Source: Chitinophaga pinensis (lineage in GTDB: Bacteria > Bacteroidota > Bacteroidia > B-17B0 > Aurantibacillaceae). Taken from it: 64,000 bases of DNA. Shown here piece after piece: positions 27,021 through 37,399 of this stretch; within the stretch, counting starts at the first letter, position 1; the number at the start of each line of letters is the position of its first letter. The notes beneath the pieces are model-generated. The model ran no database searches and had not been told where the DNA came from. It saw only the letters and a list, made by a program, of their open reading frames with translations. The position numbers and the translations under genes are program-made. The stretch lies in assembly GCA_945860225.1 (NCBI GenBank), contig CAMAPT010000009.1, positions 1 to 64,000 of the forward strand, given 5' to 3'.

Positions 27021-27794
27021 TTAACTGTGATATCCATAGTTTAATTGCCTATGAAATTCAGAGCAAATAATAGCACAAGCATTAGCCGCATTGAGCGATT
27101 CGCTACCATTGCCATTTGCCGCTGGAATAGTGATGTGATGAGAAATATATTTCATAACCGATTCAGATATCCCATTCGCTTCATTACCAATCACAATCAA
27201 TCCGTTTTGCAAACGTTCAGTATATATATTTTCGCCTTTTAAAATTGCACCATAAATAGGTTTGTTCTTTACATTAGGCCATAATTGTTCAAAATCTAAT
27301 GCTATTATATTAACTCGAAGTATTGCACCCATTGTTGCCTGCAAGGTTTTTGGGTTATATAATTCAGAGCAGTTTGGCGAACATATCACCTGTTTAATTC
27401 CAAACCAATCGGCTATACGAATAATTGTACCCAAATTACCAGGATCTCTGATATCATCCAAAAACAAAGTTGTAGATGTATCTAATAAAGAAACATCTAA
27501 AGAACATTCTATTTGTTTGATGACAGCTAAAACCTGATTAGGAGTTGTAAGTAAACTTATTTTATTAAGTTCATCAACGGTGATTTCAGTGTAACGAATC
27601 TGACAATGATCTAAAGTTTTTTTATGCTGATGAATATAATCAGATACGGCAAATAACTCTTTAACTTCGTAATATTGATTGTGAATAAATTCCGTAACTA
27701 GTTTAACACCTTCAACAATAAACAAGCCGAAATGTTCCCTATTTTTTTTAGAGTGCAAGGCTTGTACATGTTTTATCTGATTTTTACTAATCAT
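27021..27794 (-). CDS. TrmH/SpoU family RNA 2'-O-ribose methyltransferase
   Basis: A 257-aa SPOUT-fold methyltransferase. It has an N-terminal substrate-binding domain (QIKHVQALHSKKNREHFGLFIVEG) and the three SpoU motifs: DDIRDPGNLGTIIRIADWFG, VIGNEANGI and IPAANGNGSESLNAANACAI. The knotted fold binds SAM and methylates ribose in tRNA or 23S rRNA; which site cannot be read from sequence. Divergent from the tamL-like gene, an arrangement frequently seen in Bacteroidota. The start is the ATG at 27794. Confidence 0.93.
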   Translation of the reverse strand: MISKNQIKHVQALHSKKNREHFGLFIVEGVKLVTEFIHNQYYEVKELFAVSDYIHQHKKTLDHCQIRYTEITVDELNKISLLTTPNQVLAVIKQIECSLDVSLLDTSTTLFLDDIRDPGNLGTIIRIADWFGIKQVICSPNCSELYNPKTLQATMGAILRVNIIALDFEQLWPNVKNKPIYGAILKGENIYTERLQNGLIVIGNEANGISESVMKYISHHITIPAANGNGSESLNAANACAIICSEFHRQLNYGYHS

Positions 27795-27885
27795 ATTTTA
27801 AACTTAAATTAGTAGGCTATAAATGTAAGTAAACCATTTGACCTATCTGCAGGATATAAGAAGATTTTTAAATCAAACTCATGAG

Positions 27886-30378
27886 ATGAAAAGGGTTTAT
27901 TGTTTTGCTATATTGTGTGTTTTATTATTGAGTTCATGTAATATCAATAAACATCTCCAAAAAGATGAATTTTTACTGATACGAAATTCCATTAAACAAA
28001 ATGGTACTCAAATTGACCATGCAGAGTTGGAAGCTTTTATCAGACAAAAACCAAATCGAAAAATTTTAAAATTAGTTCGCTTTAATTTATGGTTATACAA
28101 TCAGGTCAATCAGCAAAAAATGCTCCTTATAAAGGATCAACGAAACATAAAATTTGACCACATCAATGCGAAGCGTATCAAAAAAAATGACCAAAAAAAC
28201 AAAAAACGTCTTGCAAAAGGTAAAGCATTAAAACAACCCCATCTTAAAAATAAAGAAAAATTAACTTTCAGAGAAAGTCTCTTAGAAGCTGGGGAGCCGC
28301 CGGTTATTTTAGATACTGTCTTATCTAAAATAACTAAAAATCAATTACAAAAATTTATTTTCTCAAAAGGTTATTTCGACTCTAAGGTTAAAGATAGTTT
28401 AGTAATAGATAGCGCAGACAAAAGGGCCAAAATTTTTTATTCAATTACCAAGTCTAACCCTTATTATATAAATCATATCAATTATGATATGGAAGACCCC
28501 TTAATTAGTTATTTTATATTAAACGACACAACCTCTTCTTTAATTAAATATCAGGATGTATATGATGAGGATGTTCTGCAAAAAGAAAGAGAACGCATTA
28601 CAGAAAGTCAGTTAAATAATGGCTATTTTTATTTTGCTCCGGAGTATATCAATTATTCAGTAGATACAAATTTAACCGGACAACGTGTAAATCTAAGCAT
28701 TGGGATTAAATTATTTTCAAAATCTTATAGCGAAACTAATGATTCATTAATATATACAAGCCATCCACGTTATTATATCGAAAATGTATTTATTATTCCA
28801 GAAACTATTCCTGATTTTAAAGGAAAAGCAAATGATGCTTATCTAAAAGATACATTAGAATATAACGGACTAAAAATTCTTCATAATAATCCTTTGTTAT
28901 TTCATGAAAAAGATTTAACAAGAGATATTTCCATTTCACCAGGTCAATTATACCAACAATATTTTGCCGAAGAGACTTACAAAGCTTTAAGTACTTTGAG
29001 AGTATTTAAAAGCGTGTATATACAATATGTGAAAAACCCTTACTTTTCCGACAAACTGGATTGTTACATTGTATGCCAGCCGCTTGTTCGACAAGCCTTA
29101 ACCATAGAGACAGAAGGCACTAATACTTCAGGTAATCTTGGTATTGCCGGAAGTTTAGTTTTTCAAAACAAAAATGCTTTTAAAGGTTATGAACTTATTG
29201 AACTTAAATTAAAAGGATCTCTTACGGCTCAAAAACAATTCAATTCCAGTCAAACAACCGATATTAGTAATGTCCAAAATACATTTAATACAGTACAATT
29301 TGGTCCTGAACTAAATTTTTATTTTCCTAAACCATTATTTCCATTTACTTTATTGTATCTAAATAAAAATATTGGCGAAAAAAATTATTTTAGTCAACCC
29401 AAAACAATGGTCAATTTATCTATTAATTATCAGTCGAGACCAGAGTTTAATAGAAGCATTTCAAATATTTCATACGGGTTTAAATTCAAAAACAAGAATG
29501 GCTTATTAACTTACGACCTTATTCCTTTAGAAGCGTATATTGTAAAAGCCAAATTATTTGGCAATTTTCATCGTGAGTTAATCACCTTAAATGACTTCTT
29601 CTTATTAAATTCATTTCAAGATCACATCACTACATTATCAAAAATTTCAGCTACATTTAATAATCAAGGTATGGTTAAGAAAAAAAACTTGATGTTTTTA
29701 AGAGGAAGTCTCAGTTCATCAGGCAATCTATTAAGAAGCATTTACTCATCAACGAAACAACCTCAGGATGCGCAAGGACGCTACTTAATTCAAGATATTC
29801 CTTTCTCGCAATTTGTTAAATTAGATATAGACTTTCGTTTTTACGCTCAAATCCGTAAACTCAATAAATTCGCTTATCGTTTTGCCGGTGGGTTTGGCAA
29901 ACCATTAAAAAATTTAAACACTTTACCCTACGAACAAAGTTTTTTTGGCGGAGGACCAAATAGTAATAGAGCTTGGCGTGCCCGAACTTTAGGACCAGGT
30001 AGCTATTCGCAACCAGATTCTATTAATGCCCGATACGATAAAATAGGTAATATTCAACTTGAAAGTAACATTGAATACCGTTTTCATATTTTTAAATCTA
30101 TTTACGGCGCCTGGTTTGCCGATGCCGGTAATATTTGGTTATCTTATATAGATCCTACTAAGCCAAATGGTTTATTTAAAATCCATCAATTTTATAAAGA
30201 AATTGCCCTAGGTTCGGGTTTTGGGTTGCGTTACGATTTCAGTTTCTTTGTTTTACGATTAGATGCCGCAACTCGCATTCATGATCCTCAGATGATTGAG
30301 TCAAAACGTTGGGTCATTGGCAAAAAACCCTTACGTGAAACCACCATCCTAAATTTTGGAATTGGATATCCATTTTAG
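27886..30378 (+). CDS. TamL-like BamA/TamA family outer-membrane lipoprotein
   Basis: An 830-aa outer-membrane protein. The ATG at 27886 opens a lipoprotein signal (MKRVYCFAILCVLLLSSC) with the lipobox cysteine at residue 18; an in-frame TTG at 27838 would bury this signal. POTRA-like domains span about 90-390, and a surface-antigen/Omp85 barrel covers the rest, with EQSFFGGGPNSNRAWRARTLGPGSY and C-terminal strands ending in phenylalanine (GIGYPF). Lipidated TamA-like proteins (TamL) replace TamA in Bacteroidota and act with TamB in envelope biogenesis. No tamB-like gene is adjacent. Confidence 0.92.
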   Translation: MKRVYCFAILCVLLLSSCNINKHLQKDEFLLIRNSIKQNGTQIDHAELEAFIRQKPNRKILKLVRFNLWLYNQVNQQKMLLIKDQRNIKFDHINAKRIKKNDQKNKKRLAKGKALKQPHLKNKEKLTFRESLLEAGEPPVILDTVLSKITKNQLQKFIFSKGYFDSKVKDSLVIDSADKRAKIFYSITKSNPYYINHINYDMEDPLISYFILNDTTSSLIKYQDVYDEDVLQKERERITESQLNNGYFYFAPEYINYSVDTNLTGQRVNLSIGIKLFSKSYSETNDSLIYTSHPRYYIENVFIIPETIPDFKGKANDAYLKDTLEYNGLKILHNNPLLFHEKDLTRDISISPGQLYQQYFAEETYKALSTLRVFKSVYIQYVKNPYFSDKLDCYIVCQPLVRQALTIETEGTNTSGNLGIAGSLVFQNKNAFKGYELIELKLKGSLTAQKQFNSSQTTDISNVQNTFNTVQFGPELNFYFPKPLFPFTLLYLNKNIGEKNYFSQPKTMVNLSINYQSRPEFNRSISNISYGFKFKNKNGLLTYDLIPLEAYIVKAKLFGNFHRELITLNDFFLLNSFQDHITTLSKISATFNNQGMVKKKNLMFLRGSLSSSGNLLRSIYSSTKQPQDAQGRYLIQDIPFSQFVKLDIDFRFYAQIRKLNKFAYRFAGGFGKPLKNLNTLPYEQSFFGGGPNSNRAWRARTLGPGSYSQPDSINARYDKIGNIQLESNIEYRFHIFKSIYGAWFADAGNIWLSYIDPTKPNGLFKIHQFYKEIALGSGFGLRYDFSFFVLRLDAATRIHDPQMIESKRWVIGKKPLRETTILNFGIGYPF

Positions 30379-30442
30379 TACTCAAATATTCTTTTTAGTT
30401 CAAGACTAATCTCCATATTTATTTTTGTCTTTCAAAAAAGGC

Positions 30443-30450
30443 TATCTTTG
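30443..30450 (+). promoter_or_regulatory. -7 element of the prfC promoter
   Basis: TATCTTTG followed by CA is a strong Bacteroidota -7 match, 21 bp before the prfC start codon. A TTTG lies at 30424-30427, but the 15-nt spacing is shorter than usual. Confidence 0.6.
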
Positions 30451-30471
30451 CAACCTTATTTTTAATGTTCC

Positions 30472-32055
30472 ATGAGTTTTACAGAAGAATTACATAAAAG
30501 AAAAACATTTGCCATTATTGCTCATCCTGATGCCGGTAAAACCACACTAACCGAAAAATTATTATTATTTGGCGGTGCTATTCAATCGGCAGGAGCCGTT
30601 AAATCCAATAAAATCAAAAAATCAACCACCTCCGATTTCATGGAAATTGAGAAACAACGTGGTATTTCCGTTTCAACTTCCGTTATGGCTTTTGATTACA
30701 GAGATTTCAAGGTTAATATTTTGGATACACCAGGTCACGAAGATTTTGCAGAAGATACATACCGAACATTATCGGCTGTAGATAGTGTTATCATGGTTAT
30801 TGATTGCGTGAAAGGTGTGGAACCTCAAACACGTAAATTATTAGAAGTGTGCCGTATGCGCAATACACCTGTTATTGTTTTTGTAAATAAAATGGATCGT
30901 GAAGGCCAAAATGCCTTTGATTTATTAGATGAAATTGAAAAAGAACTAAAAATAAAAGTAAGACCTTTAACTTGGCCCATTGGGATTGGTAAATCATTTA
31001 AAGGGGTTTATAATTTATATGAAAAAAAATTATCACTTTTTCAAGGCGACAGTAAAACGACCGTAGAAGAAAGTATTGTATTGAATAATGTCAATGATAG
31101 TGAAATTGAACAATACATTAGTCCTGACTTTGCGAATCAATTACGAAGCGATATCGAATTAATTGATGGTGTATATGATGATTTTAATAAATCTGAATAT
31201 TTAAAAGCCAATGTAAGTCCAGTATTTTTTGGTAGTGCGGTTAATAATTTTGGTATTAAAGAATTATTGGATTGTTTTGTTGAAATTGCCCCAACACCTC
31301 AAGGAAGAGATACCGATGTGGCGGGACACATTGAGGCTGAATCACCAAAATTCAGTGGTTTTATCTTTAAAATTCATGCCAACCTTGACCCTAAACACAG
31401 AGACCGAATCGCCTTTTTACGTATAGTTTCCGGAAAATTTGAACGAAACAAATATTACCACCATGTGCGCGAACAAAAAGAAATGCGATTTAGTAATCCT
31501 ACAGCTTTTATGGCGCAACAAAAATCAGTGATTGATGAATCATTTCCAGGCGACGTTATTGGTTTATACGACGCGGGTAATTTCAAAATTGGAGACACAT
31601 TGACAGAGGGTCCAAAATACAACTTCAAAGGCATACCAAGTTTCTCTCCGGAGTTATTTAAATATGTCACTAACCTTGACCCTATGAAAACTAAACAATT
31701 ACAAAAAGGATTAGAGCAATTAACAGATGAAGGAGTTGCTCAATTATTTACTAAAAAAGCAGACGGAAGAAAAGTTGTTGGAACAGTCGGAGCTCTTCAA
31801 TTCGAAGTAATTCAACATCGTTTAAAATCTGAATATAATGCCTCTTGCGGTTATGATTCTATCAATTTGTACAAAGCTCTTTGGATTGAATGTAACGACA
31901 AGAAAAAATTAGATGAATTTTTAATTGATAAATCAAACCATATCGCATATGATAAAGAAGGTCGTTTAGTATTTTTAGCAGAGTCGGCTTGGTTACTTGA
32001 AATGGCACAAACTAAATTTCCAGATATTAAATTTCACTTAAAAAGTGAGTTTTAA
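30472..32055 (+). CDS. prfC: peptide chain release factor 3
   Basis: GTPase that recycles RF1/RF2 from the ribosome after peptide release. The 527-aa length is standard. The G domain has [15 protein letters not shown] (G1), [10 protein letters not shown] (G2), [16 protein letters not shown] (G3) and NKMDRE (G4), followed by two beta-barrel domains and the RF3 C-terminal domain. The long FAEDTYRTL segment separates it from EF-G. It has its own promoter and appears monocistronic. Confidence 0.97.
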   Translation: MSFTEELHKRKTFAIIAHPDAGKTTLTEKLLLFGGAIQSAGAVKSNKIKKSTTSDFMEIEKQRGISVSTSVMAFDYRDFKVNILDTPGHEDFAEDTYRTLSAVDSVIMVIDCVKGVEPQTRKLLEVCRMRNTPVIVFVNKMDREGQNAFDLLDEIEKELKIKVRPLTWPIGIGKSFKGVYNLYEKKLSLFQGDSKTTVEESIVLNNVNDSEIEQYISPDFANQLRSDIELIDGVYDDFNKSEYLKANVSPVFFGSAVNNFGIKELLDCFVEIAPTPQGRDTDVAGHIEAESPKFSGFIFKIHANLDPKHRDRIAFLRIVSGKFERNKYYHHVREQKEMRFSNPTAFMAQQKSVIDESFPGDVIGLYDAGNFKIGDTLTEGPKYNFKGIPSFSPELFKYVTNLDPMKTKQLQKGLEQLTDEGVAQLFTKKADGRKVVGTVGALQFEVIQHRLKSEYNASCGYDSINLYKALWIECNDKKKLDEFLIDKSNHIAYDKEGRLVFLAESAWLLEMAQTKFPDIKFHLKSEF

Positions 32056-32157
32056 CGTCATTCGCTCATTTAATTTTTTCTATTTATTACCCTATTAACT
32101 GGACATTTTTCAAGATAAATAAGGCATTTGTCCTTTTGATATTTATATACTTAAAAT

Positions 32158-33090
32158 ATGCAAAAAATTTTAATTACAGGTTCTAATGGTTTATTAGGAC
32201 AAAAATTAGTTTACAAATTAAAAGATAAGACTAACATAACTTGCATAGCAACGGCGAGAGGCGAAAATAGGTTAGTCAAAAACACAGGGTATGAATTTGC
32301 AGAATTGGATATCACAAATTACGAGCAAGTAATATCTGTTTTTAGCCAATTTATGCCTGATGTCGTCATCAATACAGCTGCTATGACGAATGTAGACGCC
32401 TGTGAAACAGATAAAGAAAATTGTTGGTTATTGAATGTGACTTCCGTTGAAAATCAAATTAAAGTTTTAGAAAAATTATCCAAAGAACACTCAGGATACC
32501 AACCTCATTTTATTCATTTATCAACCGATTTTATTTTTGATGGTACTCATGGCCCGTTAGACGAAAATGAAACTCCCAATCCATTGAGCTATTACGCCGA
32601 GAGTAAACTGGCTGCTGAAAAAATTGTTCAATCAAGTTCATTGCATTGGGCCATAGCACGCACCGTTTTGGTATATGGCATTGTGGATAATATGAGCAGA
32701 AGCAACATTGTTTTATGGGTAAAACAAAATTTAGAACAAGGTAAAACTATTAATGTTGTAGATGATCAATACAGAACCCCCACTTTAGCCGAAGATTTAG
32801 CAGATGGTTGTATTTTAATAGCAGAAAAAAAAGCAAGCGGTATTTACAACATTTCAGGAAAAGATTTTTTAAATATATTAGAAATTGCTCATGAGGTAGC
32901 TGATTATTACCAGTTAGATAAATCGCTCATTAAACCATCAAAATCTACAGATATCAAACAACCAGCCAAACGACCACCTATTACAGGTTTTATTATTGAA
33001 AAAGCCAAGCGCGATTTAGGATACAATCCACATAGTTTTTCTGAAGGTATTAAATTTTTAGAAGAACAACTAAAAATGATGAATCAGTAG
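32158..33090 (+). CDS. SDR-family NAD(P)-dependent sugar reductase (RmlD-like)
   Basis: A 310-aa extended short-chain dehydrogenase. The N-terminal dinucleotide motif is ILITGSNGLLGQKLVYKL, followed by DVVINTAAMTNVDACE and STDFIFDGTHGPLDE, which are characteristic of dTDP-4-dehydrorhamnose reductase. The catalytic Tyr-x-x-x-Lys is YYAESKLAAE. No other rhamnose genes are nearby, so the substrate may be another nucleotide sugar. It stands alone between prfC and the convergent LRR gene (1-bp gap). Confidence 0.85.
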   Translation: MQKILITGSNGLLGQKLVYKLKDKTNITCIATARGENRLVKNTGYEFAELDITNYEQVISVFSQFMPDVVINTAAMTNVDACETDKENCWLLNVTSVENQIKVLEKLSKEHSGYQPHFIHLSTDFIFDGTHGPLDENETPNPLSYYAESKLAAEKIVQSSSLHWAIARTVLVYGIVDNMSRSNIVLWVKQNLEQGKTINVVDDQYRTPTLAEDLADGCILIAEKKASGIYNISGKDFLNILEIAHEVADYYQLDKSLIKPSKSTDIKQPAKRPPITGFIIEKAKRDLGYNPHSFSEGIKFLEEQLKMMNQ

Positions 33091-33091
33091 T

Positions 33092-33721
33092 TTACCATTT
33101 ACATTTACAACTTGGAGATAAATGTACCTTGGTATTCGGGAGCATATTTTGTATTGTTAATTGATCTTCGTCGCTAATCAAAATATTTCTTAAATCCAAC
33201 ACGCGAAGGGATTTTAAATCAGATAGTGTAGATGGATATTCATCAAAATTATTACTCCATAAATCTAAAACTTGCAAATTCTCGAGTCTTCCGATTTGAG
33301 GAGGAAGGCTTTCCAAATCATTCTGATTAAGATTGAGATATTTTAAATGATGTAATTTTCCTATTTCTTTTGGCAAATGTTTTAAGCCTGTTTTACTGCA
33401 AGCTAAATACTGTAGATTTTGCAATAAATATATACTATCAGGTAACTCAGCAATTGTATTTTTACTAATATCCAAATACTGAATGTTCTTACATTTCAGA
33501 ATTTCTTTTGGAAACGACTTTAAATGTTGTTTTCTCAGCACTAACTTAACAACAGCCTCTGGATTTTTAAGTGCGTCATTTAAGTTACTAATAGGTGTTA
33601 ACGTATCGAGAGTTAAGGAATCTAATAATTGAGCATTGGATGTATTAAAATGACAAAATAAACCAATGAATAAAACTACTTTGAATAGTTGACTATATAT
33701 TTTCACAAGCAATTTGATCAT
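33092..33721 (-). CDS. exported leucine-rich-repeat protein
   Basis: A 209-aa protein with a signal peptide (cut near NAQ) and about five leucine-rich repeats of 23 residues, e.g. LQYLDISKNTIAELPDSIYL, LKYLNLNQNDLESLPPQIGR and LQVLDLWSNNFDEYPSTLSD. It ends with a Cys-Lys-Cys capped tail. Such repeats form a curved protein-binding surface, here probably in the periplasm or on the surface. The 5' end overlaps ribF by 29 bp, implying coupling in the order ribF then LRR gene. Confidence 0.8.
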   Translation of the reverse strand: MIKLLVKIYSQLFKVVLFIGLFCHFNTSNAQLLDSLTLDTLTPISNLNDALKNPEAVVKLVLRKQHLKSFPKEILKCKNIQYLDISKNTIAELPDSIYLLQNLQYLACSKTGLKHLPKEIGKLHHLKYLNLNQNDLESLPPQIGRLENLQVLDLWSNNFDEYPSTLSDLKSLRVLDLRNILISDEDQLTIQNMLPNTKVHLSPSCKCKW

Positions 33722-34616
33722 TGGCTAGGGCTCGTTTGAGTTCATCTAAGTTAGAAAATTTTTGTTCACTCCGAATACGTTTTACAAATTCAACTTTCAA
33801 TTGCTCGCCGTAGATATCTTGATTAAATTCAAAAATATGAACTTCAACTTTAATGCTTTTTTCAACATCTGTCGTTGGATTCATTCCAATATTTAACATG
33901 CCTCTGTGTGTTTGATGACCAATTATCACATTCACAGCATAAACTCCAAGCTTTGGGAGTAATTTATCCGCATCTTCAATCAAAATATTTGCAGTCGGAT
34001 AACCTATCGTTCTTCCGAGTTGCTTTCCTTTAATAACCCTACCACTGATAAAAAAATGGTAGCCGAGAAATTCATTCGCTGTTTTTATATCTCCATCATC
34101 AACGGCCTTCCTGATTCGTGTGCTACTAATATTTAATTGATTAATCTCCTCAGCTGGAATTTCTTCTAAATCATACTTATATATTTCAGCAAACGTTTTC
34201 AAAGTATGAATACTCCCCTCACGATTAGCCCCAAACCGGTGATCATACCCAATGACAAGATGCTTTGTTTTTAATGCCGAAACAATAATATCCGATATAT
34301 AATTGCTCGCATTCATCTGAGCAAACTCTTTAGTAAAGGGATAAACCAACACGTGGTCAACACCTAAATTTTTTAACAAATGACATTTTTCATCCGTTGT
34401 TGTAATCAGTTTCAAATCTTTCTGATCCGGAAACAATACTTTTCTAGGATGCGGGTCAAAGGTAAAAAGTACAATTTCACCACCCAGCCTGTGTTTTATT
34501 TCTCCTAAACGTTGTATAATTTTTTGATGTCCTAAATGAACACCATCAAAAGTTCCAATAGTAACAATAGAATTGGAGAGATTTGATAGTTCGGATATGT
34601 GATGGTAAATTTTCAA
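33693..34616 (-). CDS. ribF: bifunctional riboflavin kinase/FAD synthetase
   Basis: Phosphorylates riboflavin to FMN and adenylylates it to FAD. The 307-aa sequence has the adenylyltransferase domain with GTFDGVHLGHQKII and FTFDPHPRKVLF, the IGYDHRFGANREG segment, and then the flavokinase domain (about 185-305) with GRTIGYPTANI and RGMLNIGMNPT. It overlaps the downstream LRR gene and follows the MORN-VWA gene by 26 bp. Confidence 0.96.
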   Translation of the reverse strand: MKIYHHISELSNLSNSIVTIGTFDGVHLGHQKIIQRLGEIKHRLGGEIVLFTFDPHPRKVLFPDQKDLKLITTTDEKCHLLKNLGVDHVLVYPFTKEFAQMNASNYISDIIVSALKTKHLVIGYDHRFGANREGSIHTLKTFAEIYKYDLEEIPAEEINQLNISSTRIRKAVDDGDIKTANEFLGYHFFISGRVIKGKQLGRTIGYPTANILIEDADKLLPKLGVYAVNVIIGHQTHRGMLNIGMNPTTDVEKSIKVEVHIFEFNQDIYGEQLKVEFVKRIRSEQKFSNLDELKRALANDQIACENI

Positions 34617-34642
34617 TAAATTAAAAATAAAGATAAGCGTTT

Positions 34643-35800
34643 TTAGAACACTTTAACGCTACCGTTCTTGATTATATAATCTACGCCATTGATGTTAAAC
34701 TTTTTACCAGTACTTTGTTTCATCAAATCTGTAATGTCTTGTTCAATTGTGTGCACAGAACCTTTTGTTTTATAAGCAATATTTAAATAATCTTCGTTAA
34801 TTTCCATGCCTTCATAAACACCACACAGAACAACACGAACTGGTACTTTAACACGAGATAATAATTTAATATCTCTTGCTTTAGCCCAGTTATCTGCAAT
34901 TAAAATAATATCATCCACCTTACCACTTTTTCCTAACCCAAAAAGAATTGCTTCTATAGGATTCTCGGGCGCATCTCCTCCCTGCCCTTTCTTAATTGTC
35001 AATTCCATAGTGGCAATTAATTCTTCCATCGCCTTTGCCCTACAATGGTATACTCCACCGGTAGCCCCTATTTTTTTATTTTCATCCTTTTTTTTGTCAC
35101 CATCATTAAAGAATACAAAATGTTGACTGGTACTATCCTTAATAAAGTGTAACTTAAGCCAAGTGCTAATTTGAGAGGCATACGGATACATACTTCCGCT
35201 TAAGTCAGCCACAATTAACTTATTTTTCCATTGAGAATTTCGCTTAAAAACAGTATAAACAACATTTGTACTCGTATCGTTAAAATTTGGCTTTAAATTA
35301 GTTTCACTTTCTGTACTGCGACTTTCAAATGCAAATTTTCCATTTTTATCATATACTTTATAAAAACCATTCAGATTTCCCTTTTTAAAATATCCCTCAG
35401 CTTTTATATTCCCATTGGGATAATACGATAATTCTAAGCCTTCTTTAACGCCGTTTTTAAATGTTTCGAAAAAATCTTTCTTACACCTTCTGGAATAATA
35501 AATGGAGGGCCCATCAAGTACCCCATCTTTAAAATAAGACTCATGCTCTAAGCAATCTGGTTCATCAAACCAAGCAATTTCTAAACCTTGTTTTTTATTG
35601 TTTTTATAGGTTACCTCACTCTTTAGATCACCATTAGACCAAAATTCTTTCCATACACCTTGTTTTAAGGTGTCATGATCCACCACATTTATGGTATCAT
35701 TTTCATAAACATTAAAACTTAGCATTGTTTGAGAGTTTAATAAAAAACTAAAAAACAAACTGCTAATCAATAAAATATATGCCAAAAAATTATGTCTCAC
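34643..35800 (-). CDS. exported MORN-repeat protein with a von Willebrand A-like domain
   Basis: A 385-aa protein with a signal peptide. Residues 45-170 hold about four MORN_2-type repeats, e.g. GVWKEFWSNGDLKSEVTYKN, GLELSYYPNGNIKAEGYFKK. From about 190 a VWA-like fold begins with KLIVADLSGSMYPYASQI, which contains the metal-ion-dependent adhesion motif DxSGS, followed by a strand IILIADNWAKARDI and a last strand with VRVVLCGVYEGM. Neither domain has an enzyme motif; a ligand or envelope-binding role is likely but unproved. MORN_2 proteins are often mislabelled YwqK antitoxin; no toxin is adjacent. Confidence 0.75.
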   Translation of the reverse strand: MRHNFLAYILLISSLFFSFLLNSQTMLSFNVYENDTINVVDHDTLKQGVWKEFWSNGDLKSEVTYKNNKKQGLEIAWFDEPDCLEHESYFKDGVLDGPSIYYSRRCKKDFFETFKNGVKEGLELSYYPNGNIKAEGYFKKGNLNGFYKVYDKNGKFAFESRSTESETNLKPNFNDTSTNVVYTVFKRNSQWKNKLIVADLSGSMYPYASQISTWLKLHFIKDSTSQHFVFFNDGDKKKDENKKIGATGGVYHCRAKAMEELIATMELTIKKGQGGDAPENPIEAILFGLGKSGKVDDIILIADNWAKARDIKLLSRVKVPVRVVLCGVYEGMEINEDYLNIAYKTKGSVHTIEQDITDLMKQSTGKKFNINGVDYIIKNGSVKVF

Positions 35801-35966
35801 TTTAAAATTTTCAACCCAAAAATATTAAGTTTTTGTTTATTAAGTACTCATAAAAAACATTAAACAGACTATTTCAATCATCTATTCAACAAAATAAGTA
35901 ATTATAAATTTACTCAGCCGTCCTTGTTTAACGTGAATTTCGGGATTAAATTGGTATAAAAATGCT

Positions 35967-35974
35967 TAAATTTG
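35967..35974 (+). promoter_or_regulatory. -7 element upstream of pheS
   Basis: TAAATTTG matches TAnnTTTG and lies 19 bp before the ATG at 35993. No good -33 box is present. Confidence 0.4.
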
Positions 35975-35992
35975 GTAAATTATCAACTTATT

Positions 35993-37018
35993 ATGTTAGA
36001 AAGAATACATACCCTATTACAAGAAGTAGAAGATTTTGCAGCAACTAGTAAAGAACATGTTGAAGAATACCGAATCAAATGGTTAAGTAAAAAGGGCGAG
36101 ATTACCTCTTTATTTGATGATTTTAAAGTAGTTGCTCCTGAAATTAAACGTGAAGTTGGCCAAAAACTTAATGAATTAAAAAATAAAGCTCAGGATAAAA
36201 TTAATGAACTGAAAAATCAGTATGAAGAATCCTCCAACAAGGATGCTTTTAAACACCTTGACCTAACTCTACCTTCAGATCCAACCATTCAGATAGGTTC
36301 CCGTCACCCACTATCTTTAGTGAAAAATCAAATTATTGATGTATTTGCGCGAATTGGTTTTACAGTAAGTGATGGCAGAGAAATTGAAGACGATTGGCAT
36401 AATTTTACGGCTTTAAATACTCCTGAAAACCATCCGGCTCGAGATATGCAAGATACATTTTATGTGGAATTGAACCCTGAGATGGTTTTAAGAACTCAAA
36501 CTTCTTCTGTGCAAGTTCACATAATGGAAAATCAAAAACCACCCATTAGAACCATTTCTCCTGGAAGAGTTTATCGTAACGAAGCCATCAGTGCTCGCGC
36601 ACATTGTCAATTTCACCAAATAGAAGGCTTATATATTGACGAAAAAGTATCATTTGCTGATTTAAAACAAACATTAAATTTCTTTGCAAAAGAATTATTT
36701 GGAACAGAAACTAAAATTAGAATGCGCCCTAGTTACTTCCCATTTACCGAACCAAGTGCAGAAGTTGATATCAGTTGTACTATTTGTAAAGGAGAAGGTT
36801 GTAATGTTTGTAAACATACTGGATGGGTAGAAATATTAGGTTGCGGTATGGTGGATCCTCAAGTGTTAGATAATTGTGGCATTGATAGTAAAAAATATAC
36901 CGGCTTTGCTTTTGGTATGGGTATTGAACGTATTACGATGCTAAAATACCGTATCAAAGATTTACGCTTATTTTTTGAAAATGATGTTCGCTTTTTAAAA
37001 CAATTTTCCGGCGAATAA
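35993..37018 (+). CDS. pheS: phenylalanine-tRNA ligase alpha subunit
   Basis: Catalytic subunit of the alpha2-beta2 phenylalanyl-tRNA synthetase. The 341-aa sequence starts at ATG 35993 (MLERIHTLLQEVEDF); a TTG seven codons upstream (35972) overlaps the promoter-like element and is less likely. After the N-terminal coiled coil come the class II motifs, with HPARDMQDTFY, RTISPGRVYRNE and FGMGIERITMLKY. A cysteine-containing loop (CTICKGEGCNVCKHTGW) is common to Bacteroidota PheS. The beta subunit gene is not in the window. Confidence 0.97.
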   Translation: MLERIHTLLQEVEDFAATSKEHVEEYRIKWLSKKGEITSLFDDFKVVAPEIKREVGQKLNELKNKAQDKINELKNQYEESSNKDAFKHLDLTLPSDPTIQIGSRHPLSLVKNQIIDVFARIGFTVSDGREIEDDWHNFTALNTPENHPARDMQDTFYVELNPEMVLRTQTSSVQVHIMENQKPPIRTISPGRVYRNEAISARAHCQFHQIEGLYIDEKVSFADLKQTLNFFAKELFGTETKIRMRPSYFPFTEPSAEVDISCTICKGEGCNVCKHTGWVEILGCGMVDPQVLDNCGIDSKKYTGFAFGMGIERITMLKYRIKDLRLFFENDVRFLKQFSGE

Positions 37019-37020
37019 TC

Positions 37021-37341
37021 ATGGAAAAACTTGCCAGAAAAGATATGATTTTCCACATGCTGGAAAAAGAACCCAATGATGTGTTTTTGAATTATGCTTT
37101 GGCTATGGAACAAATTGCTTCATCTGATTTTAAAGAAGCTGATATGCAACTTAAAAAAGTTTTATCCATTAATCCCCATTATCTACCTTGCTTCTATCAA
37201 TTGGGACAAATTAATGAAAAGCTTAATAATGTGGAAATAGCTTTAGATTATTACAAACAAGGAGTTACAATAGCAAAATCTCAAAACAATATAAAAGCTC
37301 TAGGTGAATTAAATGAAGCAATATGGCTATTGGAAGATTAA
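37021..37341 (+). CDS. small TPR-like protein
   Basis: A 106-aa cytoplasmic protein made almost entirely of tetratricopeptide-like helices (NDVFLNYALAMEQIASSDFKEADMQLKKVLSINP, FYQLGQINEKLNNVEIALDYYKQGV). Starts 2 bp after the pheS stop, so it is translationally coupled to pheS. No catalytic motif; a chaperone-like or scaffold role is plausible only as inference. Confidence 0.75.
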   Translation: MEKLARKDMIFHMLEKEPNDVFLNYALAMEQIASSDFKEADMQLKKVLSINPHYLPCFYQLGQINEKLNNVEIALDYYKQGVTIAKSQNNIKALGELNEAIWLLED

Positions 37342-37399
37342 TTTTTATACTTTGTAATAGCTGCTGCTCTTAACGACTTGATTGGTTTAATTACTCTCT

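Noticed and set aside
34643-35800. Toxin-antitoxin locus based on MORN_2 (YwqK-like) repeats
   Set aside because: The protein is exported and fused to a VWA-like domain, and no toxin-like gene is adjacent.
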